This document shows, one piece after another, positions 47,204 to 58,734 of a stretch of 64,000 bases of DNA. Position 1 is the stretch's first letter; the number at the start of each line of letters is the position of its first letter. Origin of the DNA: Megaustenia siamemsis (Eukaryota > Mollusca > Gastropoda > Stylommatophora > Ariophantidae); the NCBI GenBank assembly GCA_032433765.1, contig JAVIAB010000025.1, forward strand, positions 35,920,782 to 35,984,781, in the 5' to 3' direction. The notes under the pieces were generated by a model. The model made no database searches. It was not told where the DNA came from and saw only the letters and a list, made by a program, of their open reading frames with translations. The position numbers and the translations under genes were made by a program.

Positions 47204-47457
47204 TGTGTTTAACTTATTCACCACATACTAAATTCACTGCAGCTCGGCATTTATTTGCCTATTACTTGGAAATTAATTTTGTTGTTGAAATGTTGAACAA
47301 ATTGCTTGAAATTGTGGTTGCCACACACCTCCATTTAATTTCCATTTCACATGTATTCTCATGTTTGTTTTGTACAGATTTGTTCAAGATTTCATTTCTT
47401 TTTTCTCAAAATTAGTTCTAGTTTTCAAATATAAACAGCACCAGCCGGACAAGATAC
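47204..47457 (+). other. Region upstream of the copine start codon
   Basis: Unique DNA. An in-frame TAG at 47419 lies 39 bases upstream of the ATG, so translation does not extend further in this exon. Two weak acceptors exist (TTTGTACAG near 47378, ATAAACAG near 47438), so a spliced 5' UTR is possible. No convincing core promoter outside the array. Confidence 0.4.
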
Positions 47458-47619
47458 ATGGCCCACCCAGGTCACCCTGTTCCCAGAGCAGCGGATGAGT
47501 GCTTGTCAAGGGTGGACATCTACATCGAGTGTAAGAATCTCATCAACAAAGATACCATGTCCAAGTCTGACCCATGTGCTGTCATCTACATGTCTCGGAA
47601 AGGAGGTCATTTGGAAGAG
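47458..47619 (+). CDS. Copine, first coding exon (C2A, first half)
   Basis: 54 residues from ATG 47458 to a donor GTAAAT at 47620, phase 0. Copines are cytosolic Ca2+-dependent phospholipid-binding proteins with two C2 domains and a C-terminal von Willebrand A domain. After a short leader the C2A domain begins (LSRVDIYIECKNLINKDTM) and continues SKSDPCAVIYM; Asp32 and Asp38 are the first two Ca2+ ligands. The SKSDP box and the following exon's RTE...LDPKF are diagnostic of copines. The start is chosen because the leader length is normal for the family and an in-frame stop lies upstream. A minisatellite starts 8 bp after the donor. I cannot assign a numbered vertebrate paralogue. Confidence 0.92.
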
Positions 47620-47626
47620 GTAAATC

Positions 47627-48030
47627 TGTTCTTGACTTGTCAAACATTATATGTTGATTTTCTTGGACGTGTCAAACATTATATGTTGATTTTCTTGGAC
47701 GTGTCAAACATTATATGTTGATTTTCTTGGACGTGTCAAACATTATATGTTGATTTTCTTGGACGTGTCAAACATTATATGTTGATTTTCTTGGACGTGT
47801 CAAACATTATATGTTGATTTTCTTGGACGTGTCAAACATTATATGTTGATTTTCTTGGACGTGTCAAACATTATATGTTGATTTTCTTGGACGTGTCAAA
47901 CATTATATGTTGATTTTCTTGGACTTGTCAGACATTATATGTTGACTTTCTTGGACATGTCAAACATTATATGTTAATTTTCTTGGACTTGTCAAACATT
48001 ATATGTTGACTTTCTTGGATGTGTTAAACA
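47627..48030. repeat. Minisatellite, 32-bp unit, ~12 copies (copine intron 1)
   Basis: Core GTGTCAAACATTATATGTTG and ATTTTCTTGGAC. The first unit starts within 10 bp of the exon 1 donor. Confidence 0.96.
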
Positions 48031-48035
48031 TTATA

Positions 48036-48735
48036 TACTACCACTTGATGTTACACTACAGCTACTGCCTCTTAATGTTACACTACAGCTACTACCACTT
48101 GATGTTACACTACAGCTACTACCGCTTAATGTTACACTACAGCTACTACCACTTGTTGTTACACTACAGCTACTACCACTTGATGTTACACTACAGCTAC
48201 TACCACTTGATGTTACACTACAGCTACTACCACTTGATGTTACAATACAGCTACTACCACTTGATGTTACAATACAGCTACTACCACTTGTTGTTACACT
48301 ACAGCTACTACCACTTGATGTTACAATATAGCTACTACCACTTGATGTTATACTACAGCCACTATCACTTGATGTTATACTACAGCCACTATCACTTGAT
48401 GTTATACTACATCCACTACCACTTGATGTTACACTACCGCCACTACCACTTGATGTTATACTACAGCCACTACCACTTGATGTTACACTACAGCTACTAC
48501 CACTTGATGTTACACTACAGCTACTATCATTTGATGTTACACTACAGCCACTACCACTTGATATTATACTACAGCCACTATTACTTGATGTTACACTACC
48601 ACCACTACCACTTGATATTACACTACCACCACTATCATTTGATGCTATACTACAGCCACTACCACTTGATGTTACACTACTGCCACTACCACTTGATGTT
48701 ATACTACAGCCACTACCACTTGATGTTACTGTTTA
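48036..48735. repeat. Minisatellite, 27-bp unit, ~26 copies (copine intron 1)
   Basis: Core CTACTACCACTTGATGTTAC and ACTACAG. Nine-codon periodicity keeps a 248-residue frame open, which is an artefact. ACTACAG at each unit end resembles a 3' splice site. Confidence 0.96.
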
Positions 48736-49411
48736 ACTCTGTTTTCTAATTGCTCTCATCCATTTGTTGCCTACCAATGCACTAACATGCCTTAAAGATT
48801 GTATTGTTTCTTTTGTAATTTCTAATTATTTTCCTACATAAAATACTTTTGTATTTGTTTGCCATTGTTTCCACAAAACATATCTGTGCATGTCCATCTT
48901 GAGGGCCAAGATTGCCTGCCCATGGTTTATGTTACTTGTCATTGGTTAACAGACTAAAGTAGTTGGTGACTTCCTTGCCTTATGGTATCTTGTAAGGAAA
49001 CAACAAAATCTCTGTATTGCACTTGGTATAATGGTATAATTAAAAGAGTATCCCAAGTCTGGCCCATACTGTATTATCACCGCTTTTGTTTTCATTTAGA
49101 GTTCAGCCTTTCTTTTACTTTTCATTTCCCCAAAGTCCACAACTTCACATTGCTTGTGATAATTTCTGAATCTCTTCTAAGCATTTAGCCGATCCAGTTC
49201 CAGTGTCACTCTCTTTGTTTGATTGCTTTCTTGCACCAAACACAAACACAAAATAAATAGAAAACATGTGTTTGTAAATCTTGTTTAGTTTTTCTTGCAT
49301 GTTACAATAATCTTTCATGTTTTCTTCTTTTCAAGTATTTTTTTCCAGTCTAATTTTCCTCCTAATTTAATTTAAATGCTAGTAACCAATGATGTTTGAA
49401 TGTATTTTCAG
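48736..49411 (+). other. Copine intron 1, unique 3' part
   Basis: T-rich single-copy intron DNA leading to the acceptor TGTATTTTCAG at 49401-49411. No further gene. Confidence 0.8.
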
Positions 49412-49591
49412 ATTGGTCGAACAGAAAATGTTAAAAATTCACTTGATCCCAAATTTGCCAAACCAATCCGGCTAAATTATTATTTTGAAGAAGTGCAGAA
49501 AGTGGTGATTGCTGTCTACGATGTGGATAACGCAACTTACACATTGCATGATGATGACTTCCTGGGTCAGATAGAATGTACACTTGGCCAG
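49412..49591 (+). CDS. Copine, second coding exon (C2A, second half)
   Basis: 60 residues, phase 0 at both ends (acceptor TTTTCAG before 49412, donor GTTTGA at 49592). It has IGRTENVKNSLDPKF, then NYYFEEVQKVVIAVYDVDN and LHDDDFLGQIECTLGQ. The Ca2+-binding loop acids Asp91, Asp93 and the Asp101-103 cluster are kept, so C2A should bind Ca2+. The 180-nt length and the Q|I boundary agree with the copine protein pattern in which a short linker exon follows. No stop or frameshift is seen, so the gene looks functional despite its repeat-filled introns. Confidence 0.95.
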
Positions 49592-49639
49592 GTTTGAAAA
49601 TTTTTGTCATAGCATTTCATTGAAAGTGTGTTCAAGGAT

Positions 49640-51720
49640 GTGTGGAGCTGTAGGATTGAAATTGTAGAAAAGTGTGTGGAGCTGAAGGATTGAAATTGTA
49701 GAAAAGTGTGTGGAGCTGAAGGATTGAAATTGTAGAAAAGTGTGTGGAGCTGAAGGATTGAAATTGTAGAAAAGTATGTGGAGTTGTAGGATTGAAATTG
49801 TAGAAGAGTGTGTGGAGTTGTAGGATTGAAATTGTAGAAAAGTGTGTGGAGTTGTAGGATTGAAATTGTAGAAAAGTATGTGGAGTTGTAGGATTGAAAT
49901 TGTAGAAAAGTGTGTGGAGTTGTAGGATTGAAATTGTAGAAAAGTGTGTGGAGTTGTAGGAATGAAATTATAGAAGAGTGTGTGGAGCTGAAGGATTGAA
50001 ACTGTAGAAGAGTGTGTGGAGTTGTAGGATTGAAATTGTAGAAGAGTGTGTGGAGTTGTAGGATTGAAATTGTAGAAAAGTGTGTGGAGTTGTAGGATTG
50101 AAATTATAGAAGAATGTGTGGAGTTGTAGGATTGAAATTATAGAAGAATGTGTGGAGTTGTAGGATTGAAATTGTAGAAAAGTGTGTGAAGTTGTAGGAT
50201 TGAAATTTTATAAGAGTGTGAGACTGTAGGATCAAAATTGTGTTTAGAAGAGTGTGTGGAGTTATAGGATTGACATTTTAGAACAGTATGGAGCTGAAGG
50301 ATTGAAATTGTAGAAAAGTGTGTGGAGTTGTAGGATTGAAATTGTAGAAAAGTGTGTGGAGTTGTAGGATTGAAATTGTAGAAAAGTGTGTGGAGTTGTA
50401 GGATTGAAATTGTAGAAAAGTGTGTGGAGCTGTAGGATTGAAATTGTAGAAAAGTGTGTGGAGCTGAAGGATTGAAATTGTAGAAAAGTGTGTGGAGCTG
50501 AAGGATTGAAATTGTAGAAAAGTGTGTGGAGTTGTAGGATTGAAATTGTAGAAAAGTGTGTGGAGTTGTAGGATTGAAATTGTTGAAAAGTATGTGGAGT
50601 TGTAGGATTGAAATTGTAGAAAAGTGTGTGGAGTTGTAGGATTGAAATTGTAGAAGAGTGTGTGGAGCTGTAGGATTGAAATTGTAGAAAAGTGTGTGGA
50701 GCTGTAGGATTGAAATTGTAGAAAAGTGTGTGGAGCTGTAGGATTGAAATTGTAGAAAAGTGTGTGGAGTTGTAGGATTGAAATTGTAGAAAAGTGTGTG
50801 AAGCTGAAGGATTGAAATTGTAGAAAAGTGTGTGGAGTTGTAGGATTGAAATTGTAGAAAAGTGTGTGGAGTTGTAGGAATGAAATTATAGAAGAGTGTG
50901 TGGAGCTGAAGGATTGAAACTGTAGAAGAGTGTGTGGAGTTGTAGGAATGAAATTATAGAAGAGTGTGTGGAGCTGAAGGATTGAAACTGTAGAAGAGTG
51001 TGTGGAGTTGTAGGATTGAAATTGTAGAAGAGTGTGTGGAGTTGTAGGATTGAAATTGTAGAAAAGTGTGTGGAGTTGTAGGATTGAAATTATAGAAGAA
51101 TGTGTGGAGTTGTAGGATTGAAATTATAGAAGAATGTGTGGAGTTGTAGGATTGAAATTGTAGAAAAGTGTGTGGAGTTGTAGGATTGAAATTCTATAAG
51201 AGTGTGAGACTGTAGGATCAAAATTGTGTTTAGAAGAGTGTGTGGAGTTATAGGATTGACATTTTAGAACAGTGTGGAGCTGTAGGATTGAAATTGTAGA
51301 AAAGTGTGTGGAGTTGTAGGATTGACATTTTAGAACAGTGTGGAGCTGTAGGATTGAAATTGTAGAAAAGTGTGTGGAGTTATAGGATTGACATTTTAGA
51401 ACAGTGTGGAGCTGTAGGATTGAAATTGTAGAAAAGTGTGTGGAGTTATAGGATTGACATTTTAGAACAGTGTGGAGCTGTAGGATTGAAATTGTAGAAA
51501 AGTGTGTGGAGTTATAGGATTGACATTTTAGAACAGTGTGGAGCTGTAGGATTGAAATTGTAGAAAAGTGTGTGGAGTTATAGGATTGACATTTTAGAAC
51601 AGTGTGGAGCTGTAGGATTGAAATTGTAGAAAAGTGTGTGGAGTTGTAGGATTGACATTTTAGAACAGTGTGGATCTGTAGGATTGAAATTGTAGAAAAG
51701 TGTGTGGAGCTGTAGGAATG
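49640..51720. repeat. Minisatellite, 34-bp unit, ~61 copies (copine intron 2)
   Basis: Core GTGTGTGGAGTTGTAGGATT and GAAATTGTAGAAAA. At 51240-51690 a 67-bp dimer (one unit with GACATTTTAGAACA, one normal) repeats about seven times. Starts about 50 bp after the exon 2 donor. Confidence 0.97.
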
Positions 51721-51869
51721 AGGTGGGTGTTTGAAGCTAGAAAATGGAACAAGAAATGTGAAGTATGGACGTTATATGTTTCAGTTGGCAGAGATTTGAG
51801 ATAAAGTTAGATTTGAAAGTAATTATTATTGTAGCTGGATAATATTTGGATGAGTTTGAGCTAGTGTTT

Positions 51870-52356
51870 TGAGTAACTTTGGTTATGTTGGAGTTTGTGG
51901 TATAATTTTGGTTATGTTGGAGTTTATTATAACTTTGGTTATGTTGGAGTTTGTGGTATAATTTTGGTTATGTTGGAGTTTATTATAACTTTGGTTATGT
52001 TGGAGTTTATTATAACTTTGGTTATGTTGGAGTTTGTGGTATAACTTTGGTTATGTTGGAGTTTGTGGTATAACTTTGGTCATGTTGGAGTTTGTGGTAT
52101 AACTTTGGTCATGTTGGAGTTTGTGGTATAACTTTGGTTATGTTGGAGTTTGTGGTATAACTTTGGTTATGTTGGAGTTTGTGGTATAACTTTGGTCATG
52201 TTGGAGTTTGTGGTATAACTTTGGTCATGTTGGAGTTTGTGGTATAACTTTGGTCATGTTGGAGTTTGTGGTATAACTTTGGTCATGTTGGAGTTTGTGG
52301 TATAACTTTGGTCATGTTGGAGTTTGTGGTATAACTTTGGTCATGTTGGAGTTTGG
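51870..52356. repeat. Minisatellite, 27-29-bp unit, left half (copine intron 2)
   Basis: Core TATAACTTTGGTCATGTTGG and AGTTTGTGG. It ends AGTTTGGTAT at the LINE C tail; the same array resumes at 57425. Confidence 0.96.
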
Positions 52357-52726
52357 TATCTTCTTCTTCTTTTCTCTTGTCACTGATACCTAAAAGGTGT
52401 TGTGGTTATGTCATTTGTCGTTCTTGAGCTGCTCCAACTGTCTGAATTAGTGATTTTCCTTTGTTGTTTCATGTCTCTGACATTCTATCCATCTTCTTCT
52501 GGGTCTTCCTCTTGGTCTTTCTCCTTGCATTCTCGATAAGAACGTCCTTGATGGTGATTGGTGCTGATTCATTCTGACCAGGTGGCCAAACCATTTAAGT
52601 TGTTGTTGTTCTATATATTCTTGGCAGGATTTTGTTCCTACCATTTTTCTTATGGTTTCATTTGGTATTCTATCTCTTCTTGTGTTGTTACTTTTCTCAA
52701 GCATCGCATCTCACATGTATTGATCT

Positions 52727-53784
52727 GACTTCCGTTTCCAAGATGGCGGAATTGAGTCACGTTCTCTCTATCGCTGCGAAAATTGCTTTGGATTCTTATC
52801 AACTTCGGGTTTCCGTTCCAATTTTCTGCATTCCAGTTGAAATGATGTTCTAATTGTCATATCTGCGCCATTGAATTGGCGTTGCACGCACGGCAATACT
52901 CCGTTTTGACAAATCAAGTGTTGTGAATGCGCCTTCCAACGTCTAATGTTGATCTGCGTTTTACGTCACACTAAGTGCTGTTCCATGACCGTTGATGGAG
53001 ATGTTTGCCGCAAGTTATTTACAAGTTCCAATGCATTAATGTGATGGGATCCGTCAAGTCAGCGTCTTTGGGAAGTTTGTACCATGTTTCATTCGTTGTA
53101 GACTGCATTCACTAGAGTAATCATGAATACATGGGCGCAGACATATTGTGCATGCTACATCATCATAATGGATCATCGTGTGTCCCAAGACCGACCATGC
53201 GCTAATCTTGCGATTTGTTGTTTGGTGTGCAACGGGGATAATCTGACGACGAACTGTGTTTTGTATGTTCGGAGTTGGAGTCAAACATGATGTCCTAACA
53301 TCATCAGGCGCTATACATTTAAATACTATGACGTTCATCATTTTCAGGAGGACGTGATCTTCCGAGCAATGTGATGGATAGGCGGCAGGAACCATTGAAG
53401 GCTATGTCTGCAAAGTGTTCCTTGTTGCAGTTTCCTCATATTCCAAGTCCGGCTTGTTGCAGGAGCTACTGAGTTAAGTGCTCTGTGCACACCGTGAGCT
53501 GTGTGTTTCATCCGTTTTGATCATGCTCCGATATTCCAATTGCTTACAATGAATGCTGATATCGTATGACAGGAACAGTTGGCCGTGTTCACTCTCTGTG
53601 CGGTTTCGCCTTATGTCTTTTAGCGTGTGCTGAGACTGCTATGGTGGGGACTACAGCTACCTTTCTTTGCTTGGGAGATGTGTTAGCAATTCGGATGATT
53701 CCACTGACACCGGGCGGTTGAGCAATTATGGATTTTAATTCGTTTGCAGTGATACCGAGGCCTACCATAACCAGACCAGACCAG
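52727..53784 (+). mobile_element. Non-coding retroposon, copy 2 (1058 bp), full length
   Basis: Flanked by an exact 12-bp target-site duplication, ATGTATTGATCT, at 52715-52726 and 53785-53796. It starts GACTTCCGTTTCCAAGATGG (an AAGATGGCGG word resembles a YY1 site, as found at mammalian L1 starts) and ends CCATAACCAGACCAGACCAG. No coding frame. It interrupts the C-terminal coding region of LINE C in antisense. Confidence 0.92.
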
Positions 53785-55028
53785 ATGTATTGATCTTTCT
53801 TAATTGTGATTTAGAAAGGGTCCATGTTTGACTTTCATAGCGCAAAGTTGGTTTGAAAATGCTATTTATCATTTGTTGTTTAGCTGGCATAGAAATGTTT
53901 GGGTGTCTTAGCAATGGTGAAAGCTGGTATGTGACAGCATTTGCTTTTTGTATTCTCATGTCAATTTCTCTGTCTAGTTTTCGATCTTCTGTGAACATTG
54001 TGCCCAAATACTTGAATTCCTCTACTTGTTTTATTTCTTTATCTTTGATCTTAATGTGTAATGGGTGTCTTAATTTGCTTATTCTCATAGCCTTTGTTTT
54101 TGCTGTGTTAATTTTCATACTGTAGTTTGTGCAGCTTTTATCTAGAGATGTTAAATGCTGTTGTAGCAGGTTTTCATCCTCATATATTAGGCATTGGTCA
54201 TAAAAGAAGAGTAACTCGTTAATGTTAGAGTTTTCTACCTCTATGTTATTATTTGATTTTTCCTTATTGTTGGTTGTTTCCTGATTTATTTTGTCCATAT
54301 ATATGATGAAGAGGAGTGGTGAGAGGACACATCCTTGTCTTACTCCTGTTGTAACCTGAAACCATTCTGACAGACCTTCCGATGTTCTAACGGCACTTTG
54401 ACTGTTTTTATATAATGCCATTATATTATCTAGTAGTTGTCCTGCTACACCATAGGTTTCTAGAGTTTGCCAAAGTTTGTTCCTGTCCACATGATCAAAC
54501 GCTTTTTCCTGATCTATAAACACTATATTTAGGTTTCTGTCATATTCTATTGTTTTTTCACATAGTTGTCTCAATGTAAATATAGCATCAGTACAGCTTT
54601 TGCCTTTTCTGAATCCGAATTGATTATTACTTAATTGAGGTTCTATTATGTATCTTACTCTCCTCTCCAATATTTTAGCAAACATTTTACCAACTTGACT
54701 TAATAGGGATATTCCTCTGTACATTTCACACTCCCTTTTGCTTCCTTTATTCTTCCAAAATGGGACAATGATAGCTTTTGCCAATCGTCTGGGACTTTTC
54801 TTTCTTCCTACGCCATATTGAATCTTATAGCAAGCCAATCTATAGCTGTTTCCTTACAGACTAGTAGCGTTTCTGTTGTTTTTCCATCTATACCAGCTGC
54901 TTTGTTCTTTTTATTCTGCTTCAAAGCCCATTCTACTTCTGCTTTAAGAATACTCTGTTCCTGTTCATCATACTGTCTATGTTTAAACTCTGTATTTCCA
55001 TTTGTATTTCCCTGATTTAATAGTTCCT

Positions 55029-56110
55029 TAGGTGGTGGATGGTGTTGTGGGAGCAGCCGACAAGTAGTGCCGGTTATGGTCCCCACACCGTGATGGCAGG
55101 CACAGGATCTCATGTATAGAGACAATGGCTGTGATTTCCGACTAGTACAGTCACTGCCAAGAAGGAAAGGAATGGCAAACTACCTTCTTATATTGCCTGG
55201 ACTAATCATGACAAATCACAACCTTATATTTACAGCTAACGACATTAATGGGGACTTCACAGCCACCTCGTCTGGTAGGGAGCGTCATGTGCTACAGGTG
55301 ACACCCGATCGTCATCAAGCAACTGTATGCAAGATCAAAAATAAAGAGACACTAGCAATAGGAACTTGGAACATTAGATCAGCATTCCAGGTTGGAAAAC
55401 TAGAAAACATCAGTCAAGAAATGAAGAGAATGAAATTGAACATCTTGGGACTATGTGAAATGAGATGGACAGGAGCAGGATTATTACAACGCGACAGTGG
55501 AAATGTAATTTACTCTGTGGGAACCACACACGAAAGAGGAGTAGGCATCATGTTAGATAGAGAAAGAAGCAAAACAGTGAAAGGATTTTGGCCAGTATCA
55601 GACAGAATTCTGCTAGTAAAATCGAGAGGCAGACCAGTGGAAATCAACATAATTCAAGTTTATGCACCAACAAGTAATAGTGAAGATGAAGACAATGACA
55701 CTTTTTACGAGGAGCTAGAGGCGACCATGGAACAGTGTAAATCCCAAGAAATAACTATTGAGATTTCTCAGAAGAATGTTGAAAGTTCCCTGGACAGCTT
55801 AAAAGACCAATGAGGAAGTTCTCAAAGAGGCCAACACAAAAAGGGAGCTCTTAAAAAACATCAGAAAGAAGCAATCAACATTTTTCGGGGACATCATGAG
55901 AAGAGGAAAGTTGGAATACTTGGTTACAACTGGCAAAATAAAAGGAAAGAGAGATCGCGGACGACAAAGAGAGAAAATACTGGATAGCTTGGTGTCATGG
56001 CATGGAAAACAGTCAACAACAGAACTAATACGATGCACTGTGGATAGAAGATTGTGGAGGAACATGATCGCCTACACCAACCGGTATGGCACATGATGAT
56101 GATGATGATA
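55029..56110 (+). pseudogene. LINE D, internally deleted copy inserted in LINE C
   Basis: The frame from ATG 55112 gives an endonuclease start (LAIGTWNIRSAFQVGKLENI, LNILGLCEMRWTG, INIIQVYAPTSNSEDEDND) up to about 55750. The sequence then jumps to the LINE D C-terminal region, homologous to 26810-27139 (TFFGDIMRRGKLEYLVTTGK, RGRQREKILDSL), with the stop at 56096 and a (GATGAT)n tail. The join is near 55752-55770. The RT is wholly absent, but both ends are present. LINE C reads RWREYF on one side and ELLNQG on the other, so this copy inserted there. Any target duplication is 3 bp or less. Confidence 0.87.
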
Positions 56111-57424
56111 AAGTATTCTCTCCATCTGATTATTATGTTTTTCCTGCTGCTGATTGGTCTACCGTTCTTGTCGTTTATTATAGTGGTTGGATTATAATAA
56201 TTATTTCTTACTCTCATTGCTTTTACACTTTTGAAAAATTCTCTTGGTTCTTCTCTACATGTTTTTGCTAATTCTTCACCAAATTCTTTCCAAAAGTCTG
56301 CTTTTGTTTTGTTTTTGCTATCATTTCTGGCTTGTTTATAGTGATTGTAGTCCTCTGTTGTTTTTGTCTTCTGCCACGTTTTATACTTTTCTTTCTTGTG
56401 TTTCACTGCTGATTTAACTACTTCATTCCACCATCTTGTAAGTTTCTTTCTGCTCTTTCCTATATTTTTCAGACCACATTTCTCTTGTGTTGACTCTATT
56501 AGACCTTCTTTAAACTGTTTCCATGCTTCTTCTATGTTTGTAGGTTGTATTCGGGTTTGGTATTTGTTGGTTACGGATTCTTCTATTTCTTTTTGTACGT
56601 TTACATTCTTTATTGCTTTTAGATCGATTCTTTGTGCTTGAGGTCTTGTCATCTGTCGTTTCCTAACCCATTTTTTCTGCCATAGTAAAACAGGCTTATG
56701 GTCTGTATCTAATATTGCATTTGGTATAGATCTTGAGTCTGTTATGTCCCTCCTTTGATGTCTTCTAGTCAAAATAAAATAGATTTGGGAGGCCTTGTCC
56801 GTGTCATTCCATTTATACCAAGTAAGTATTTGGTTACGATTGTGCTGATTAAATGTGTTTGTTATATAAAGATCATGTTCTGCACAAATATTTAGTAGGT
56901 GTTCACCATTACTGTTACACTCTGTTCTAATGTCACTAAATAGTCCTAGGTATAATATCCCATGGTGTTTTCCTTTGTCCTACTCTACCGTTGAAATCTC
57001 CTAGCACAAACAATTTTTCTGTGTCTCTGACTTTATTTATTGTGGCTGAGAGTTCATCAAAATATTCCTGTTTGCTGTCCTCATTATAGGTGTCATTGCA
57101 TGGAACATATGTTTGAATATAAGTGGTATTTCCTACTTTTTCTGCTAATTTGATACTTATTATTCTTTCCGAGATGTTATCTATTGCTAGTATGTTTTTG
57201 GCAGTATTACTTTCAATAATGAAACCGACCACGTGTTTGTTTACTTCCGCCATGTTGTTAGTTCGACTCGTGACGAGTGTGTAGCTTTGGTGTATTTCTT
57301 TAATGATTTTACCTCTCTTTCTTGTGTTTGCTAATCCTAACATTTTTATATTCCTTTTCTTCATAAATTCAACTATTTCTGTGCTTTTATCACCTAAACC
57401 GCAGATGTTCCAAAGTAGTTTGGT

Positions 57425-58285
57425 ATAAATTTGAAAGGAGTTTGGTATAACTTTGGTTATATTGGACTTTTGGTATAACACTGCTTATACTGGAATTTGG
57501 TATAACTTTGGTTATATTGGAATTTGGTATAACATTGGTTATCTTGGAGTTTGGTATAACATTGGTTATCTTTGAGTTTGATATAATGTTGGAGTTTGGT
57601 ATAACTTTGGTTTAATTGGAGTTTGGTATAACTTTGGTTATGTTGGAGCTTGGTATAACTTTGAATTAATTGGAGTTTGGTATAACTTTGGTTATGTTGG
57701 AGCTTGGTATAACTTTGGTTTAATTAGAGTTTGGTATAACTTTGGTTATGTTGGAGCTTTGTATAACTTTGGTTTAATTGGAGTTTGGTATAACTTTGGT
57801 TATGTTGGAGTTTAGTATAATGTTGGAGTTTGGTATAACTTTGGTTATGTTGGAGTTTGGTATAACTTTGGTTATGTTGGAGTTTGGTATAATGTTGGAG
57901 TTTGGTATAACTTTGGTTATGTTGGAGTTTAGTATAATGTTGGAGTTTGGTATAACTTTGGTTATGTTGGAGTTTGGTATAACTTTGGTTATGTTGGAGT
58001 TTAGTATAATGTTGGAGTTTGGTATAACTTTGGTTATGTTGGAGTTTAGTATAATGTTGGAGTTTGGTATAACTTTGGTTATGTTGGAGTTTGGTATAAT
58101 GTTGGAGTTTGGTATAACTTTGGTTATGTTGGAGTTTGGTATAACTTTGGTTATGTTGGAGTTTGGTATAACTTTGGTTATGTTGGAGTTTGGTATAACT
58201 TTGGTTATGTTGGAGTTTGGTATAACTTTGATTATGTTTGAGTTTGGTATAATATTGGTTATGTTGGAGTTTGATATAACTGTGA
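57425..58285. repeat. Minisatellite, 27-bp unit, right half (copine intron 2)
   Basis: Core TATAACTTTGGTTATGTTGG and AGTTTGG, alternating in places with 15-bp short units (TATAATGTTGGAGTT). Same family as 51870-52356. The flank next to LINE C repeats AGTTTGGTAT, a probable 10-bp target-site duplication. Confidence 0.96.
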
Positions 58286-58596
58286 AATTTGAAAAAAAGT
58301 AGGCCATAAAATATGGCCACTATTTGGACAAAGCTGTCAGCAAAAACCTGCACTCGCAGTGGATACTAGGCAGTGCAACCGAGTTTGTGCTAGTGGATCA
58401 TTATCCTCTCTGACTTTCTGAAGGGTGATATCAGAGCACCAGTGGATTCATCCAGTGGGCAGTGATCATGATAACACCTTCACTTATTTCAGTGATAATT
58501 TTTGTAATATTATTTTTGCTACACTTAACATTGATCTTTTGACATTTGACAATTTTATTTCTCAACTTTCATATTGCAACCCCATTATGGTTTCAG
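58286..58596 (+). other. Copine intron 2, unique 3' part
   Basis: Single-copy DNA ending in a T-rich tract and acceptor TTATGGTTTCAG before 58597. Confidence 0.8.
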
Positions 58597-58671
58597 ATTG
58601 TTTCAAACAGTCCGTACATAAAACCTTTGCTGTTGAAGAATGGCCACAAGGCAGGTCTAGGACAAATAATT
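58597..58671 (+). CDS. Copine, third coding exon (C2A-C2B linker)
   Basis: 25 residues, phase 0, between acceptor GGTTTCAG and donor GTAAGT (58672). It encodes IVSNSPYIKPLLL followed by KNGHKAGLGQII, the copine linker in which I-V-S-S...P-L follows the C2A domain and a K-x-G-x-x-A-G-x-G turn leads to C2B. It is too short to stand out by ORF length and is found by position, splice sites and family pattern. It joins in frame with the exons at 49412-49591 and 60701-60775. Confidence 0.92.
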
Positions 58672-58734
58672 GTAAGTGACATTTATCATTTCTTGTTTTT
58701 ATATCTTTGTGATTGGTAAAGTGTCAGGTTCAAT

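Larger units (their letters stand above)
52357..57424 (-). mobile_element. LINE C, RTE-like, nearly full length, with two nested insertions
   Basis: Minus strand. Endonuclease at 57424-56936 (WNICGLGDK, TTYIQTYVPCND, LFVLGDFNGRVGQ), then after a frameshift ILDTDHKPVLL, and a linker to about 56100 (RRQA-type lysine-rich region, then RWREYF). LINE D interrupts at 56110-55029. RT resumes with ELLNQGNT, AAGIDGKTTET, FIDQEKAFDHVDRNKLW, GVRQGCVLSPLLFIIYM, a degraded catalytic box LLFFYDQCLIY (normally x-A-D-D), QVEEFKYLGTMFTED and SQTWTLSKSQLRKI. The retroposon interrupts at 53784-52727. The C-terminus at 52714-52447 has LKWFGHLVRMNQHQS and RPRGRPRRRWIECQ, ending in a GAAGAAGAAGA tail. Without insertions it is about 2.9 kb, the usual RTE size. 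The first endonuclease residues are missing. It is inactive. Confidence 0.9.

Noticed and set aside
45585..47415. Open frames of 520-590 residues on both strands
   Set aside because: They are translations of a 33-bp repeat whose length is divisible by three; composition is a fixed 11-residue motif on three frames at once. No gene.
53054..53395. 113-residue minus-strand frame inside the retroposon
   Set aside because: Not preserved in the homologous copy at 2575-3648, so it is chance.
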